Below are positions 40,512 to 49,451 of a stretch of 64,000 bases of DNA, in pieces (position 1 is the stretch's first letter; the number at the start of each line of letters is the position of its first letter). Under the pieces are notes generated by a model. The model was given only the letters and a program-made list of their open reading frames with translations, did no database searches and was not told the origin of the DNA. Position numbers and translations under genes: made by a program. Source of the stretch: Leuconostoc fallax KCTC 3537 (GTDB taxonomy: Bacteria > Bacillota > Bacilli > Lactobacillales > Lactobacillaceae); the NCBI RefSeq assembly GCF_000165675.1, contig NZ_AEIZ01000026.1:186001-250000 (forward strand). The letters are read 5' to 3'.

Positions 40512-40554
40512 AAAAAAGCACGTACTGAGTCGATAACTCAGTACGTGCTTTTTT
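40512..40554. terminator. Bidirectional terminator between gatD and yitT
   Basis: AAAAAAGCACGTACTGAGT and ACTCAGTACGTGCTTTTTT pair perfectly around a CGATA loop, with A- and T-runs suitable for both convergent genes. Confidence 0.92.
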
Positions 40555-40556
40555 CA

Positions 40557-41396
40557 TTAAATAAAGGTACCACCATGGGCTTCCGTAATATTGTAAACAA
40601 TCGTAAACGCTTGCTTATCTAACATATGTATTGCGCGTAAAACATGGTTATAATCTTGATTATCCACAACAACCATCAGCATTTCACGGTTATCACCTGT
40701 ATAACCACCCTTAACATCCATAATCGTAAAGCCCTTATCGTTCACTGATAAATAATCTTTAATTTTCGTAATACTACCATTACTCGTAATGTAAATCATT
40801 TTTCGCCGGTCTAAGCCTGTTTCAATATAGTTCATAACGATAGACGAAATGACAATAGAAAATACAGCAAGAGCAAAGCCTTCAAAACCGCTTGTCAATA
40901 AATTACCTAAAGACACAAAAGCATCGATAATTAACAGTGAGATGGCAGGTGAAATACGAAAATACTTCTTTAGAATCATAGGTGGTACAGCTGTACCACC
41001 ACTGGAAGCTTCGATACGGTACAGTAATGCAACGCCAACAGCAAAAATACTTCCCCCAATTAATACAGCCAACATATTATTGGCCGTTAATTCAAAACTA
41101 GGTGTTATTTTTAACAGCACTGGCAGAAGTAAACTACCAAAAGCAATTCTAGCGGTTGTCGCTTTATTTAGAAACACAGCAGCTAAGATTATCATACTAA
41201 TATTAATAATCAACACCACAAGTGCACGATCTAAACCTAATAGTTCATTCGCTAAAATTGCAATCCCAGTGGACCCGCCTGCAGCAATTTGTGCTGGTGC
41301 GTAGAAAAAATTAATACTCACCGCCACAAGTTCAAGCGCAATTATAATGATGGCAAATCGGATAAAAATATTATCAGTTAGTTGTCTTTTTGTCAT
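40557..41396 (-). CDS. YitT-family membrane protein (DUF161/DUF2179)
   Basis: Polytopic membrane protein with about five helices, starting with a family-like GGSTGIAILANELLG segment. It ends with the cytosolic DUF2179 domain (MIYITSNGSITKIKDYLSVNDKGFT, MLMVVVDNQDYNHVLRAIHMLD). Function unknown; some relatives are proposed transporters. The length is 279. It is convergent with gatD. Confidence 0.88.
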   Translation of the reverse strand: MTKRQLTDNIFIRFAIIIIALELVAVSINFFYAPAQIAAGGSTGIAILANELLGLDRALVVLIINISMIILAAVFLNKATTARIAFGSLLLPVLLKITPSFELTANNMLAVLIGGSIFAVGVALLYRIEASSGGTAVPPMILKKYFRISPAISLLIIDAFVSLGNLLTSGFEGFALAVFSIVISSIVMNYIETGLDRRKMIYITSNGSITKIKDYLSVNDKGFTIMDVKGGYTGDNREMLMVVVDNQDYNHVLRAIHMLDKQAFTIVYNITEAHGGTFI

Positions 41397-41411
41397 CGTT
41401 CCCCCTTTAAA

Positions 41412-41762
41412 TTAGCGCTCAAGTATACCTTTTCTTAATCGCAATTGGTCTTTCTTTAAATGTCCTGCTAATGCCATTAATGCCTTTTTGGTTTTATTGG
41501 TAATGAATTCAAATGATTGGCCTTCTGTTGTATAAACAATAAAGCCGCGATACCAAAAATTAAACGCACGTTCTACTGTAATATATTTCACATTTCGCCA
41601 CGGAATTTGAATATAACCTTTACCCAATGAGGGTCGGTAGTCCAGACCACTATTACCAATTTCTAATTTTCCTTGGCGAATGTTGATTGGTGATAATACC
41701 GCATTAGCATTAATGACAATATCAGCAGTTGAATTTAAAGGTCCTGCATTTTTTTCACTCAT
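41412..41762 (-). CDS. DUF956 family protein (ManO-like)
   Basis: Soluble 116-residue protein with a PH-like or GRAM-like pattern (LEIGNSGLDYRPSLGKGYIQIPWRNVKYITVE). In Lactobacillales and Listeria this family is encoded next to mannose PTS genes and has been called ManO. Here it follows EIID after a terminator, so it may be expressed by read-through or its own promoter. It might tune PTS expression; this is inference. Confidence 0.85.
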   Translation of the reverse strand: MSEKNAGPLNSTADIVINANAVLSPINIRQGKLEIGNSGLDYRPSLGKGYIQIPWRNVKYITVERAFNFWYRGFIVYTTEGQSFEFITNKTKKALMALAGHLKKDQLRLRKGILER

Positions 41763-41854
41763 TGTATTAAACTCCCATTATAAAAGGCTTTATATTAATC
41801 ATACCAGACTATTTCAGATCACAAAGCTTTATTCTGTAAAAAACGTCACATATA

Positions 41855-41884
41855 AAAGAAGGAGACAATTTGTCTCCTTCTTTT
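41855..41884. terminator. Terminator after the mannose-class EIID gene
   Basis: AAAAGAAGGAGACAA and TTGTCTCCTTCTTTT form a perfect 15-bp inverted repeat. On the minus strand it ends the EIIAB-EIIC-EIID operon 18 bases after the stop. Confidence 0.9.
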
Positions 41885-41901
41885 AAAAAACTTATATTGC
41901 A

Positions 41902-42741
41902 TTACTTACCCATAACACCGATAGCATTGAGTACAATACCCAAAACGAAGTACATTAAGATAATAACCAATGCATTGACCTTCTTTCTCAACAACCAAAT
42001 CGTTAAGAAAGTTAATGCAAGTGGTGCAATACCAGGCAACAATTGTTGGTTCAAAATGTTATCTAATGTTGTTACCTTGGTTGTACCATCTGTCATCTTA
42101 ACTTTTGAGACAACTAACGGGAACTTCATTGTCGTCCAACGTGGTACCAAGACACCCATGATGAACATACCAAGGATTGATGCGCCCAATGTAATTTTTT
42201 GTAGCGCACCGCCAGCTAAGTTCTTTGTGATACTTGTTCCTTGCTGATACCCCATCTTTTGTGTATACCATAGGAAAGCCATACGTAAGGCGTTCCAAAG
42301 TACGAAGAAGACGATTGGTCCGGCAATACTTCGTGACATTGCAAGAGAAGCAGCAAACGCACCAATCACTGGTCGTGCAGTTCCCCAGAAGATAGGGTCA
42401 CCAACACCAGCCAAAGGTCCCATCATTCCAATTTTTACACCTTGCAATGTTGCATCATCAATTTCTGCACCATTCGCACGTTGTTCTTCCATCGCAATTT
42501 CAACACCTAACACTGGTGCTGCAACATAGGGATGTGTGTTAAAGAACTCTAAGTGTCGCTTTAACGCTGCCGATCGTTCTGCTTTGTCATCGCCATACAA
42601 ACGCTTAATTGCTGGGATCATTGCATAAGCCCAACCAACGTTTTGCATACGCTCATAGTTCCAAGATGCTTGTAAGAATGTTAAACGCCAAAATGATGAG
42701 CGGAGATCCCCATTTGTAATTTTCTTTTCTACATTAGCCAT
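41902..42741 (-). CDS. manZ: Mannose-class PTS permease subunit IID
   Basis: Membrane subunit of a mannose/fructose/sorbose-family PTS. Family segments: GDLRSSFWRLTFLQASWNYERMQNVGWAYAM, LEFFNTHPYVAAPVLGVEIAMEE, GVKIGMMGPLAGVGDPIFWGT. Hydrophobic helices lie in the C-terminal half. At 279 residues it is normal. It follows EIIC by 11 bases. Sugar specificity cannot be read from sequence; mannose/glucose is the commonest. Confidence 0.93.
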   Translation of the reverse strand: MANVEKKITNGDLRSSFWRLTFLQASWNYERMQNVGWAYAMIPAIKRLYGDDKAERSAALKRHLEFFNTHPYVAAPVLGVEIAMEEQRANGAEIDDATLQGVKIGMMGPLAGVGDPIFWGTARPVIGAFAASLAMSRSIAGPIVFFVLWNALRMAFLWYTQKMGYQQGTSITKNLAGGALQKITLGASILGMFIMGVLVPRWTTMKFPLVVSKVKMTDGTTKVTTLDNILNQQLLPGIAPLALTFLTIWLLRKKVNALVIILMYFVLGIVLNAIGVMGK

Positions 42742-42752
42742 AACTTTTCTCC

Positions 42753-43562
42753 TTAGTAATCATTCAATATTGCATCAAGCTGGTCTCCACTATGGCTACC
42801 ACCACCATTCGAGCCACCACCACTATGCCCATTAAACTGAGGAGATAATTGTAGGTAAACTAATGCTAAGACAAGCCCAATAATACCCATTGCAATTAAG
42901 TTCAAACTCGTAACGGCTGATAATGCAAATCCTAAGAAGAAGAATGGCCAAAGTTCAGCTGATGCCATCATGTTAATAACCATTGCATAACCAACAACCA
43001 CGATGAATCCACCAGCTACGGCTAAGCCATCTGTTAACCAATCTGGAATGGCATTCAAAGCACCCTGAACCGCTGTGGCTGGTACGGCTAAGATAAGACC
43101 TGCTGGAATAGCAATACGCAAACCTTGCAAAATCAATCCAACCCACTGTACTAACTCAACACCCCGAATACTACCTTCTTCGGCTTCACGGTCGGCAATA
43201 TGTGCCAAACCAACAGTCAATGTTCGTACGATAGTTGTCAAAACCAAACCGGCAACAGCCAATGGAATGGCCATTGCAATACCGGTTGAAATAGATGTTT
43301 GTGCCGGTCCAGCAACCAAGATTGCAGAAGCCACTGAAGCTAACGCAGCATCAGGTGCCACTGCAGCACCAATATTCATCCAACCCAAAGCGATCAATTG
43401 TAGTTGCCCACCTAAGACAACACCTTCCATCAAATGACCGGTAGCAGCGCCAATTAATGTGGCAGCAACTAGTGGTTGGTGAAATTGGAACTGATCCAAA
43501 ATACCTTCCATACCTGCTAAGAATGCCACAATCAATACTAATATAACTGATATTATTGACAT
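42753..43562 (-). CDS. manY: Mannose-class PTS permease subunit IIC
   Basis: Membrane channel subunit. ILVLIVAFLAGMEGILDQFQFHQPLVAATLIGAATG and GGQLQLIALGWMNIGAAVAPDAALASVASAI are diagnostic. About eight helices are predicted. After about residue 240 it ends in an unusual Gly/Ser/His/Asn-rich tail (NGHSGGGSNGGGSHSGDQ). It sits between EIIAB and EIID in a three-gene operon. Confidence 0.93.
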   Translation of the reverse strand: MSIISVILVLIVAFLAGMEGILDQFQFHQPLVAATLIGAATGHLMEGVVLGGQLQLIALGWMNIGAAVAPDAALASVASAILVAGPAQTSISTGIAMAIPLAVAGLVLTTIVRTLTVGLAHIADREAEEGSIRGVELVQWVGLILQGLRIAIPAGLILAVPATAVQGALNAIPDWLTDGLAVAGGFIVVVGYAMVINMMASAELWPFFFLGFALSAVTSLNLIAMGIIGLVLALVYLQLSPQFNGHSGGGSNGGGSHSGDQLDAILNDY

Positions 43563-43612
43563 GTTTTTATATCCTTTACTCTAAATTTATCAAAATGTTT
43601 CAAATGACCAGA

Positions 43613-44599
43613 TCATGACTTGGTCTTATCTTTTAGCAACTTCCAGATATCTTGTTCACCATCTGCTGGGACTTTCTGTACATAGAATGAAACGCCTTGA
43701 TCGCGTAACTTTTTCAATGTGTCGATATCGTTATCATCAACAGAAACGGCATTGGTAATCATACGCTTACCTTCTGAATGCGCCATTGATCCGATGTTAA
43801 CTTTTGGAATTTCAGCACCTTGACTGACGACCTTTTCCAAATCTTGAGGGTTTTCAAACAATAACATCACTTTTTGACCACTGAATCGTGCATCATCCCA
43901 AACTTCCATATACTTAGCTAACGGAATGACATTCACTTTAACGCCGACCGGTGCCGCTTGTGTAATCAAAGTTTTACGTAATTCATCACGGGCAACGCCA
44001 TCAGATACGACGATAATCCGATTTGGATTTGCATACTTTGTCCAGGCTGTCGCAACTTGACCATGCAATAATCGTGTATCAATACGTGCTAACTTGATGT
44101 TCATTGTTGCATGCCCTGTATGCTCTGCTTCTGAAGCAACAACCACTTCCGGCTGGTCTGTATCATCCTCAGTTGCTGTATCTGTCGCTGCATCAGCTGC
44201 CTTTGCTTCTGGTATCGACTTCACACCGTCACGCGCAACAGGTACCAAATACGCTGCTAATTCTGCAGCAGTGTTCATACCTAAGCGTCCACCATATGCT
44301 TCAATAAGCATTGGTAGATTGAGTCCTGACAAGATCGCCGTTTTCTCAGGATTCTTCTGTTGAATCAAACTTGCGCGATTAAATGGTGAGCCACCCCATA
44401 AATCAACCAAGAATAATACATCGTCATCATTATCAAATTTAGCGAGTGCTTCTTGATAATGCTTATCTAAATCATCAGGCCCCTCGTTAGGCAAAAATGT
44501 GACAACTTCAACATTCTCTTGCTCTCCGAAAATCATCGTGCCCGACATCAAAATGCCTTTAGCAAAATCACCATGGCTAGCGATAATTAAATTAACCAT
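43613..44599 (-). CDS. manX: Mannose-class PTS fused IIA-IIB subunit
   Basis: Cytosolic phosphotransfer protein. The IIA domain (1-125) has the phospho-His in [12 protein letters not shown] (His9). An Ala/Thr/Asp-rich hinge (about 130-165) leads to the IIB domain, whose phospho-His lies in [16 protein letters not shown]. At 328 residues it is a typical IIAB fusion. As the only IIAB here, it may also serve the fused EIICD upstream. Its promoter has a cre overlapping the -35 box. Confidence 0.95.
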   Translation of the reverse strand: MVNLIIASHGDFAKGILMSGTMIFGEQENVEVVTFLPNEGPDDLDKHYQEALAKFDNDDDVLFLVDLWGGSPFNRASLIQQKNPEKTAILSGLNLPMLIEAYGGRLGMNTAAELAAYLVPVARDGVKSIPEAKAADAATDTATEDDTDQPEVVVASEAEHTGHATMNIKLARIDTRLLHGQVATAWTKYANPNRIIVVSDGVARDELRKTLITQAAPVGVKVNVIPLAKYMEVWDDARFSGQKVMLLFENPQDLEKVVSQGAEIPKVNIGSMAHSEGKRMITNAVSVDDNDIDTLKKLRDQGVSFYVQKVPADGEQDIWKLLKDKTKS

Positions 44600-44712
44600 A
44601 AGATAATTCCTTCCTTCTTACCATTAAGGTATCCCTCAACTATTTAGCAAATAACTACTATCAGAACAAGTGTCGTAACATAACTCTGATATTTAGCTTT
44701 TCCCTAATTCAA

Positions 44713-44749
44713 AGTATACCCTTTTTCTTTTTCTAAGTAAACGCTTACA
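44713..44749 (-). promoter_or_regulatory. Promoter with overlapping cre upstream of the EIIAB operon
   Basis: On the minus strand TTTACT (44736-44741) and TATACT (44713-44718) are spaced by 17. A cre-like site reading AGTAAACGCTTACA on the plus strand (44736-44749; consensus TGWAANCGNTNWCA, mismatch at the first base) covers the -35 box. This predicts CcpA repression. Confidence 0.75.
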
Positions 44750-44766
44750 AGTTCTTTCAATAAGAA

Positions 44767-44788
44767 AGTGTAATGTTTACATTACACT
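44767..44788. promoter_or_regulatory. Perfect 22-bp dyad upstream of the EIIAB promoter
   Basis: AGTGTAATGT-TT-ACATTACACT is a perfect inverted repeat, 18 bases upstream of the cre/-35. It also lies just after the EIICD stop. On the minus strand it is followed by TTCTTATT, so it may be a weak terminator of EIICD, an operator for the downstream promoter, or both. Confidence 0.6.
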
Positions 44789-44806
44789 TCCAAAGCATTA
44801 TTTATT

Positions 44807-46417
44807 TTAGGCTTGTAGTCCCAAAATGCCGAGCATCCGACCAATAATACCAATGACGAATAATCCAAAGATAATTGCCAAAGGATTCACACGACGCTTC
44901 AATAGCCACAAAACACCCATAGTTAGTAACAAAGCTGCCAAACCAGAAAGTAATTGACCGTTAACAATCTGATCCAAAGTTGTTGTCACTGTTTTACCAG
45001 TATCTGGGTTCTTAACTCGTGAAACAACGAGTGGGAAATAAATCGTTGTCCATCGTGGGACTAACACACCCATGATAAACATTCCTAGAACCGATGCACC
45101 TAGCGTCACATCTTGCATGATACCACCAGCTAGGTTTTGCGTAATATTCTTACCCTGTTGATAACCAATTTGTTCACCATACCAAAGGACAAGTAAACGC
45201 ATCACGTTCCAAACCACGAAGAACATTATTGGACCAATCCAAGAGCCGTTTGCGGCAAATGATGCAGCTAAGGCGCCTAGTATAGGTCGTAATGTTCCCC
45301 AGAACACAGGATCTCCAACGCCGGCTAAAGGTCCTAACATACCAACTTTCACACCACTAATGGCCGCGTTATCAACTTCGGCACCATTAGCACGTTCTTC
45401 TTCAAGTGCCATTGTGACACCAACAATTGGTGCTGCCATATATGGATGTGTATTGAAGAATTCCAAATGACGTTGCATTGCTGCAGCTTGTTCAACCTTA
45501 TCGTCTGGATACAAACGTCGAATAGCTGGAATCATAATATATCCAAAACCAATGTTTTGCATACGTTCGTAGTTGAACGATGCAAGTAAGAATCCTAATC
45601 GATAGAAAATCGACCGCTGATCTTTTTTAGTTAAACGTTTCCAAGACGAGGTATCGAAAGTCGACTGTTGTGTTGTCACATCAACCGTCTTTTTACCACG
45701 TAAGCGAATGTAAATCAATGCTAATGATACACCGATGATACCCATTGCAATCAAATTCAATTCGGTCACAGCTGCTAAGACAAATCCTAAGAAGAAGAAT
45801 GGCCATAATGAATCTGCCGCCATCATGTTAATGACCATGGCATATCCGACAACAACCACGAAACCACCAGCAATTTGTAATCCTTCTGTGATAACTGTTG
45901 GGATAGCATTCAAACCAGCCACAACTGCTGATGACGGAATGGATAAGATTAACATCGCTGGAATTGCAACACGTAATCCTTGTAGCAGTAACGCACCAAA
46001 ATGAAGATACTCAATCGTCCTAAATTTAGCTTTTCGAGCCGCTTCATCAGCCAAATGCGCAATCACAACTGTTGCTGTACGAACAAAGATGGTTAATACT
46101 TGACCAGCTACGGCTAGTGGAATCGCTAAGGCAATACCTTCTCGAACACTAACGCCAGCAGGCCCAGTAACCAAAATTGCACTCACAATAGCAGCTAATG
46201 CCGCATCGGGTGCCATTGCTGCACCGATGTTCATCCAACCCATTGTGATCATTTGCAAAGACCCACCTAGCATAATCCCTTCAATTGGCCGGCCCATTGC
46301 AACACCTATTAGTGTAGACGCTACTAACGGCTGATGGAATTGCCACGCGTCTAAGACGCTACCCATCCCCGCTAGAAGCGCTACAACAAATACCAAAATT
46401 ATCGATATGATTGTCAT
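44807..46417 (-). CDS. Mannose-class PTS permease, EIIC and EIID fused
   Basis: 536-residue membrane protein. Residues 1-255 are EIIC (FQ/WQFHQPLVASTLIGVAMG, GGSLQMITMGWMNIGAAMAPDAALAAI). A linker of about 25 residues (GKKTVDVTTQQSTFDTSSW) leads to EIID (KRLTKKDQRSIFYRLGFLLASFNYERMQN, LEFFNTHPYMAAPIVGV, KVGMLGPLAGVGDPVFWGT). Paralogue of the separate EIIC and EIID downstream. No IIA or IIB gene accompanies it. The join is in frame with a plausible hydrophilic linker, so it does not look like a sequencing artefact. A cre-controlled promoter precedes it. Confidence 0.9.
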   Translation of the reverse strand: MTIISIILVFVVALLAGMGSVLDAWQFHQPLVASTLIGVAMGRPIEGIMLGGSLQMITMGWMNIGAAMAPDAALAAIVSAILVTGPAGVSVREGIALAIPLAVAGQVLTIFVRTATVVIAHLADEAARKAKFRTIEYLHFGALLLQGLRVAIPAMLILSIPSSAVVAGLNAIPTVITEGLQIAGGFVVVVGYAMVINMMAADSLWPFFFLGFVLAAVTELNLIAMGIIGVSLALIYIRLRGKKTVDVTTQQSTFDTSSWKRLTKKDQRSIFYRLGFLLASFNYERMQNIGFGYIMIPAIRRLYPDDKVEQAAAMQRHLEFFNTHPYMAAPIVGVTMALEEERANGAEVDNAAISGVKVGMLGPLAGVGDPVFWGTLRPILGALAASFAANGSWIGPIMFFVVWNVMRLLVLWYGEQIGYQQGKNITQNLAGGIMQDVTLGASVLGMFIMGVLVPRWTTIYFPLVVSRVKNPDTGKTVTTTLDQIVNGQLLSGLAALLLTMGVLWLLKRRVNPLAIIFGLFVIGIIGRMLGILGLQA

Positions 46418-46464
46418 ACTCTAATCCTCTACCTAACTCTAGGCTCCTAATATTTACTGTTTTT

Positions 46465-46501
46465 ATTGTAACCCCTTTCTATATTAATGTAAACGGTTTC
46501 A
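46465..46501 (-). promoter_or_regulatory. Promoter with overlapping cre upstream of EIICD
   Basis: On the minus strand TTTACA (46488-46493) and TACAAT (46465-46470) are 17 bases apart. A perfect cre, TGTAAACGGTTTCA on the plus strand (46488-46501), covers the -35 box and also the manA stop codon. This predicts CcpA repression in preferred sugars. Confidence 0.85.
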
Positions 46502-47527
46502 AAGACTTTTTGAAACTATTTTATATTTATCAATTATCTTAATTTTTAAGAACGCCAGATCATTATTACGATAAATTTTTGGTGTTACAAAACTCTTAAT
46601 CAATGTCATATCACCATCTACAACATAACTGTTAACATCCTTAGCCAAAATAAAGCTCATACCCTTTTGCAAATCATAATGTTCATGACCAATAGTGAGT
46701 GTACCCTTTCCTGAAATAACTGTAAATAATTCATAGTTATGATGTTGATTAAGAACTGTACGCCCTCTAACTGACAACTTATCAATTGAGAAATACGGTG
46801 CCATGAGTAAGCGTGTAATAATTGTGTTATCTTGCATCATGATTCTTTGCCCTAAAATAGGATCGATATGTGGTGCTTTGGTTACCGATAACGCCTCGTC
46901 TACTTGTAATGCTCTTAGTTGATGCGTCGTTGGATCAACGCGATCAAAATCATAGAAACGGTAGGTTGTATCTGAACTTTGCTGAATTTCCATTGCCACA
47001 ATACCTGCACCTAAGGCATGAAAGGTTCCCGATGGGACGTAAAAGAAGTCACCAGTTTTAACAGGAATTGTCCGCAAGATATTAGCCCAATCTTTATCGT
47101 TCACTGCTTGACGTAATGCTGTTTTGTTTTTAGCACGATGACCATAATAAAGTTTTGCACCAGGCTCGGCAGATAAAATATACCAACTTTCCGTTTTGCC
47201 AAAGTTCTCGCCCACTTTTCTGGCTTGATCGTCATTTGGATGAACTTGAATGGACAAATTCTTTTGCGCATCTAAAATTTTCACCAATAGCGGAAATGCT
47301 TCATTTTCACCGTGACCACCAAATAGTTCAGGATGCTGCTGCCAAACCTCTGCTAAAGGCATGCCCGATAATTTACCATTCATAACATGACTATCACCAT
47401 TCTGGTGTGCAGCAACCACCCAAGCTTCACCAACATGATCACTTTCTAAGTTAAACCCATAATCAGCAAGGTTTTGGCCACCCCACATTTTCTGATGTAG
47501 CTCACTTTTCAAAAACAAAATCGTCAT
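46499..47527 (-). CDS. manA: Mannose-6-phosphate isomerase, class I
   Basis: Zinc enzyme interconverting mannose-6-P and fructose-6-P. Metal ligands appear in LSIQVHPNDDQARK (Gln and His), GKTESWYIL (Glu) and PSGTFHALGAGIVAMEIQQSSDTTYRFYDFDR (His). The length of 342 is slightly above typical because of a basic C-terminal extension (KIKIIDKYKIVSKSL). It is upstream of the PTS genes, which fits mannose use. Its stop codon lies inside the cre of the next promoter. Confidence 0.94.
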   Translation of the reverse strand: MTILFLKSELHQKMWGGQNLADYGFNLESDHVGEAWVVAAHQNGDSHVMNGKLSGMPLAEVWQQHPELFGGHGENEAFPLLVKILDAQKNLSIQVHPNDDQARKVGENFGKTESWYILSAEPGAKLYYGHRAKNKTALRQAVNDKDWANILRTIPVKTGDFFYVPSGTFHALGAGIVAMEIQQSSDTTYRFYDFDRVDPTTHQLRALQVDEALSVTKAPHIDPILGQRIMMQDNTIITRLLMAPYFSIDKLSVRGRTVLNQHHNYELFTVISGKGTLTIGHEHYDLQKGMSFILAKDVNSYVVDGDMTLIKSFVTPKIYRNNDLAFLKIKIIDKYKIVSKSL

Positions 47528-47638
47528 GACTTCCTCCTTTTGATACCGCTTTCACAGAACATGATAACACATTTATTCGAATATTTATGCTAATATATAG
47601 GCTAATACTTCAGCACCAATATAAGACTGGAGAACATT

Positions 47639-48124
47639 ATGAAAATAGGAAATTTTAGATTAGGTTTAAGAACACTAAAAACAGCATTTGCTGTAATGAT
47701 CATCATCGTGACATTTTATTTTTTCAATCGGCCACCATTCATCGCTGCGCTAGCTGCCGTTTTCGCATTGCGTGAAACTTGGGAAACCACTTTGAGTTTC
47801 GGTAAGGTTAGATTGATTTCAAACGCTGTTGGTGGTGCTCTGGCACTACTTTATTTTTTAATTCATCAAGCTGCTAATAATGCTCCCTGGGTTTCAATGG
47901 TCTTACTACCACTGCTTGTCATCGTTGAGATTGTTTTATTAGATGGTTTCAATTACAACACGGGTGTTATTGGTGGCTTGGCTGCACTACTTATGATTTC
48001 ACTGACAATTTCAGCTGATGAAACGATTTTTTATGTTTTTGAAAGAATTATGGATACTTTCATTGGCGTTGCCGTAGCTATTTTAATCAATCGATTTGGA
48101 TCACCCGAAAAAGAAAACGACTGA
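47639..48124 (+). CDS. ArAE-type (aromatic acid exporter-like / FUSC) membrane protein
   Basis: 161-residue membrane protein with about four helices and the family start LGLRTLKTAFAVMIIIVTFYF, then PPFIAALAAVFALRETWETTLSFGKVRLISNAVGG. It ends in VFERIMDTFIGVAVAILINR. It matches the short N-terminal membrane part of the ArAE family without the cytosolic domain. Function is not known. It has its own start and is divergent from manA. Confidence 0.75.
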   Translation: MKIGNFRLGLRTLKTAFAVMIIIVTFYFFNRPPFIAALAAVFALRETWETTLSFGKVRLISNAVGGALALLYFLIHQAANNAPWVSMVLLPLLVIVEIVLLDGFNYNTGVIGGLAALLMISLTISADETIFYVFERIMDTFIGVAVAILINRFGSPEKEND

Positions 48125-48144
48125 AATATTTCAGCCGTTTTTTT
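48114..48144. terminator. Bidirectional terminator
   Basis: AAAACGACTGAAA and TTTCAGCCGTTTTTTT pair, with one mismatch, around TA. It overlaps the end of the ArAE-type gene and lies against the HAD stop on the other strand. Confidence 0.75.
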
Positions 48145-48955
48145 CTAACCAATCTTCAATTGTATTCATGACACCATCAGCACGATTATCTGCCAACGCC
48201 TTTTTATTAATACTTTGTAACATAAACGGCGATGCATTCGGCATAACATAAGCATTGGTATACTTTTGTAACATTTCTAAATCATTACCATTGTCACCAA
48301 ATACCATGACTTCATCATCTAAGACATCATAGTAGTCTTGTAGCACTTGAATTCCAGTGGCTTTATCAACGCCATGACCCAAAATATCAACTGAACCAAA
48401 ACCAGATCCAGTAGCATGCAATTCATTACCAAACACTTCTCTGAGCTTAGCAACATGATGTTGTACTTCATCAGTTGGCCAAACAAAAGTCACCTCTAGT
48501 ATTTTTTCATCCACAGCCAATAATTTTTCAACCTGTTTAACATTCGGATAAAACAATTTAACTTGTGCTGCGACTTCTGGTGTCGCGTGATTGGAAATGT
48601 AAGTCGTTTCCTCACCGGTCATGATAATTAAATTTTCAGCTGATTCCGGATTCTTAGCATTCCAATCAATGACTTTACCCAATTCATCAGGTGTTAAATG
48701 CACCGAATACAACTTCTGATCAAACGTTGATACCACAGCGCCATTTGAGGCGACATAATCAATCTGATGGCCTTCATCCAAAACCGGCTGAAATAATTCT
48801 TGCAAATTCCTGATTTGTCGACCAGAAGCTGCCACGAATTTAATTTGACGATTGTTTAATTCTACTAATAATTTTGCAAAGCGTTCAACATTATACATGT
48901 TATCCTTTCGCAAAAAAGTACCGTCCATATCGGACGCAATTAATTTAATACCCAT
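48131..48955 (-). CDS. Cof-type HAD-IIB phosphatase
   Basis: Haloacid-dehalogenase-family sugar-phosphate or flavin phosphatase. Motif I is ASDMDGTFL (nucleophile Asp11, acid Asp13). Motif II is FVAASGR, motif III includes the Lys of HGVDKATGI, and motif IV is VMVFGDNGNDLEML. At 274 residues it has the IIB cap. Substrate is not predictable from sequence. Confidence 0.9.
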   Translation of the reverse strand: MGIKLIASDMDGTFLRKDNMYNVERFAKLLVELNNRQIKFVAASGRQIRNLQELFQPVLDEGHQIDYVASNGAVVSTFDQKLYSVHLTPDELGKVIDWNAKNPESAENLIIMTGEETTYISNHATPEVAAQVKLFYPNVKQVEKLLAVDEKILEVTFVWPTDEVQHHVAKLREVFGNELHATGSGFGSVDILGHGVDKATGIQVLQDYYDVLDDEVMVFGDNGNDLEMLQKYTNAYVMPNASPFMLQSINKKALADNRADGVMNTIEDWLEKNG

Positions 48956-48986
48956 TTTGATACCTTTCCGTTATTGAAACATTATT

Positions 48987-49394
48987 TTATGAACGTTTCT
49001 TAAAAACGTAGAGTTTACCTAACACAAAATTGGAAATTACAACAAAAACGTTTTGAATTAAATTCCAGGTGTTAGCTTCTTGGTGTAGTAAACGTACACC
49101 AAATGCCAATATAGCAAATCCTAATATTCCGGTTAGTACACGGGCAAGATAAAATTGCCAGACTTCATATGCCAACCCCTTAAAGCCATGCACTTGAGAA
49201 CCAAAAACCCATACGCGGTTTGTTAAGTAGGCAAACAAAACGCTCCAAAACCAAGCCATGATATAAGCAAATTGATAAGTGCTATGCCACACTGTAAACA
49301 AAAGATAAAATACAACCATATTGACTAACGTTGTTAGCCCACCAAATATGAGATACAAAATTAGCGCACGATAACGCACCAATAACATTTTCAT
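48987..49394 (-). CDS. GtrA-family membrane protein
   Basis: Four-helix membrane protein of the GtrA/DPMS group (YLIFGGLTTLVNMVVFYLLF, TNRVWVFGS, then NFVLGKLYVFKKRS). The family is linked to flipping or transfer of lipid-linked sugars in teichoic acid or polysaccharide decoration. The length of 135 is typical. Basic C-terminus. Confidence 0.9.
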   Translation of the reverse strand: MKMLLVRYRALILYLIFGGLTTLVNMVVFYLLFTVWHSTYQFAYIMAWFWSVLFAYLTNRVWVFGSQVHGFKGLAYEVWQFYLARVLTGILGFAILAFGVRLLHQEANTWNLIQNVFVVISNFVLGKLYVFKKRS

Positions 49395-49451
49395 TTTATT
49401 TGTCCACCTTATTAGGATAATAACTTTATCATTATATCAAAAATAATACAA

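Noticed and set aside
41870-46004. Several plus-strand frames of 90-150 codons across the PTS and membrane genes
   Set aside because: They mirror hydrophobic minus-strand genes with clear family motifs and lack their own start signals.
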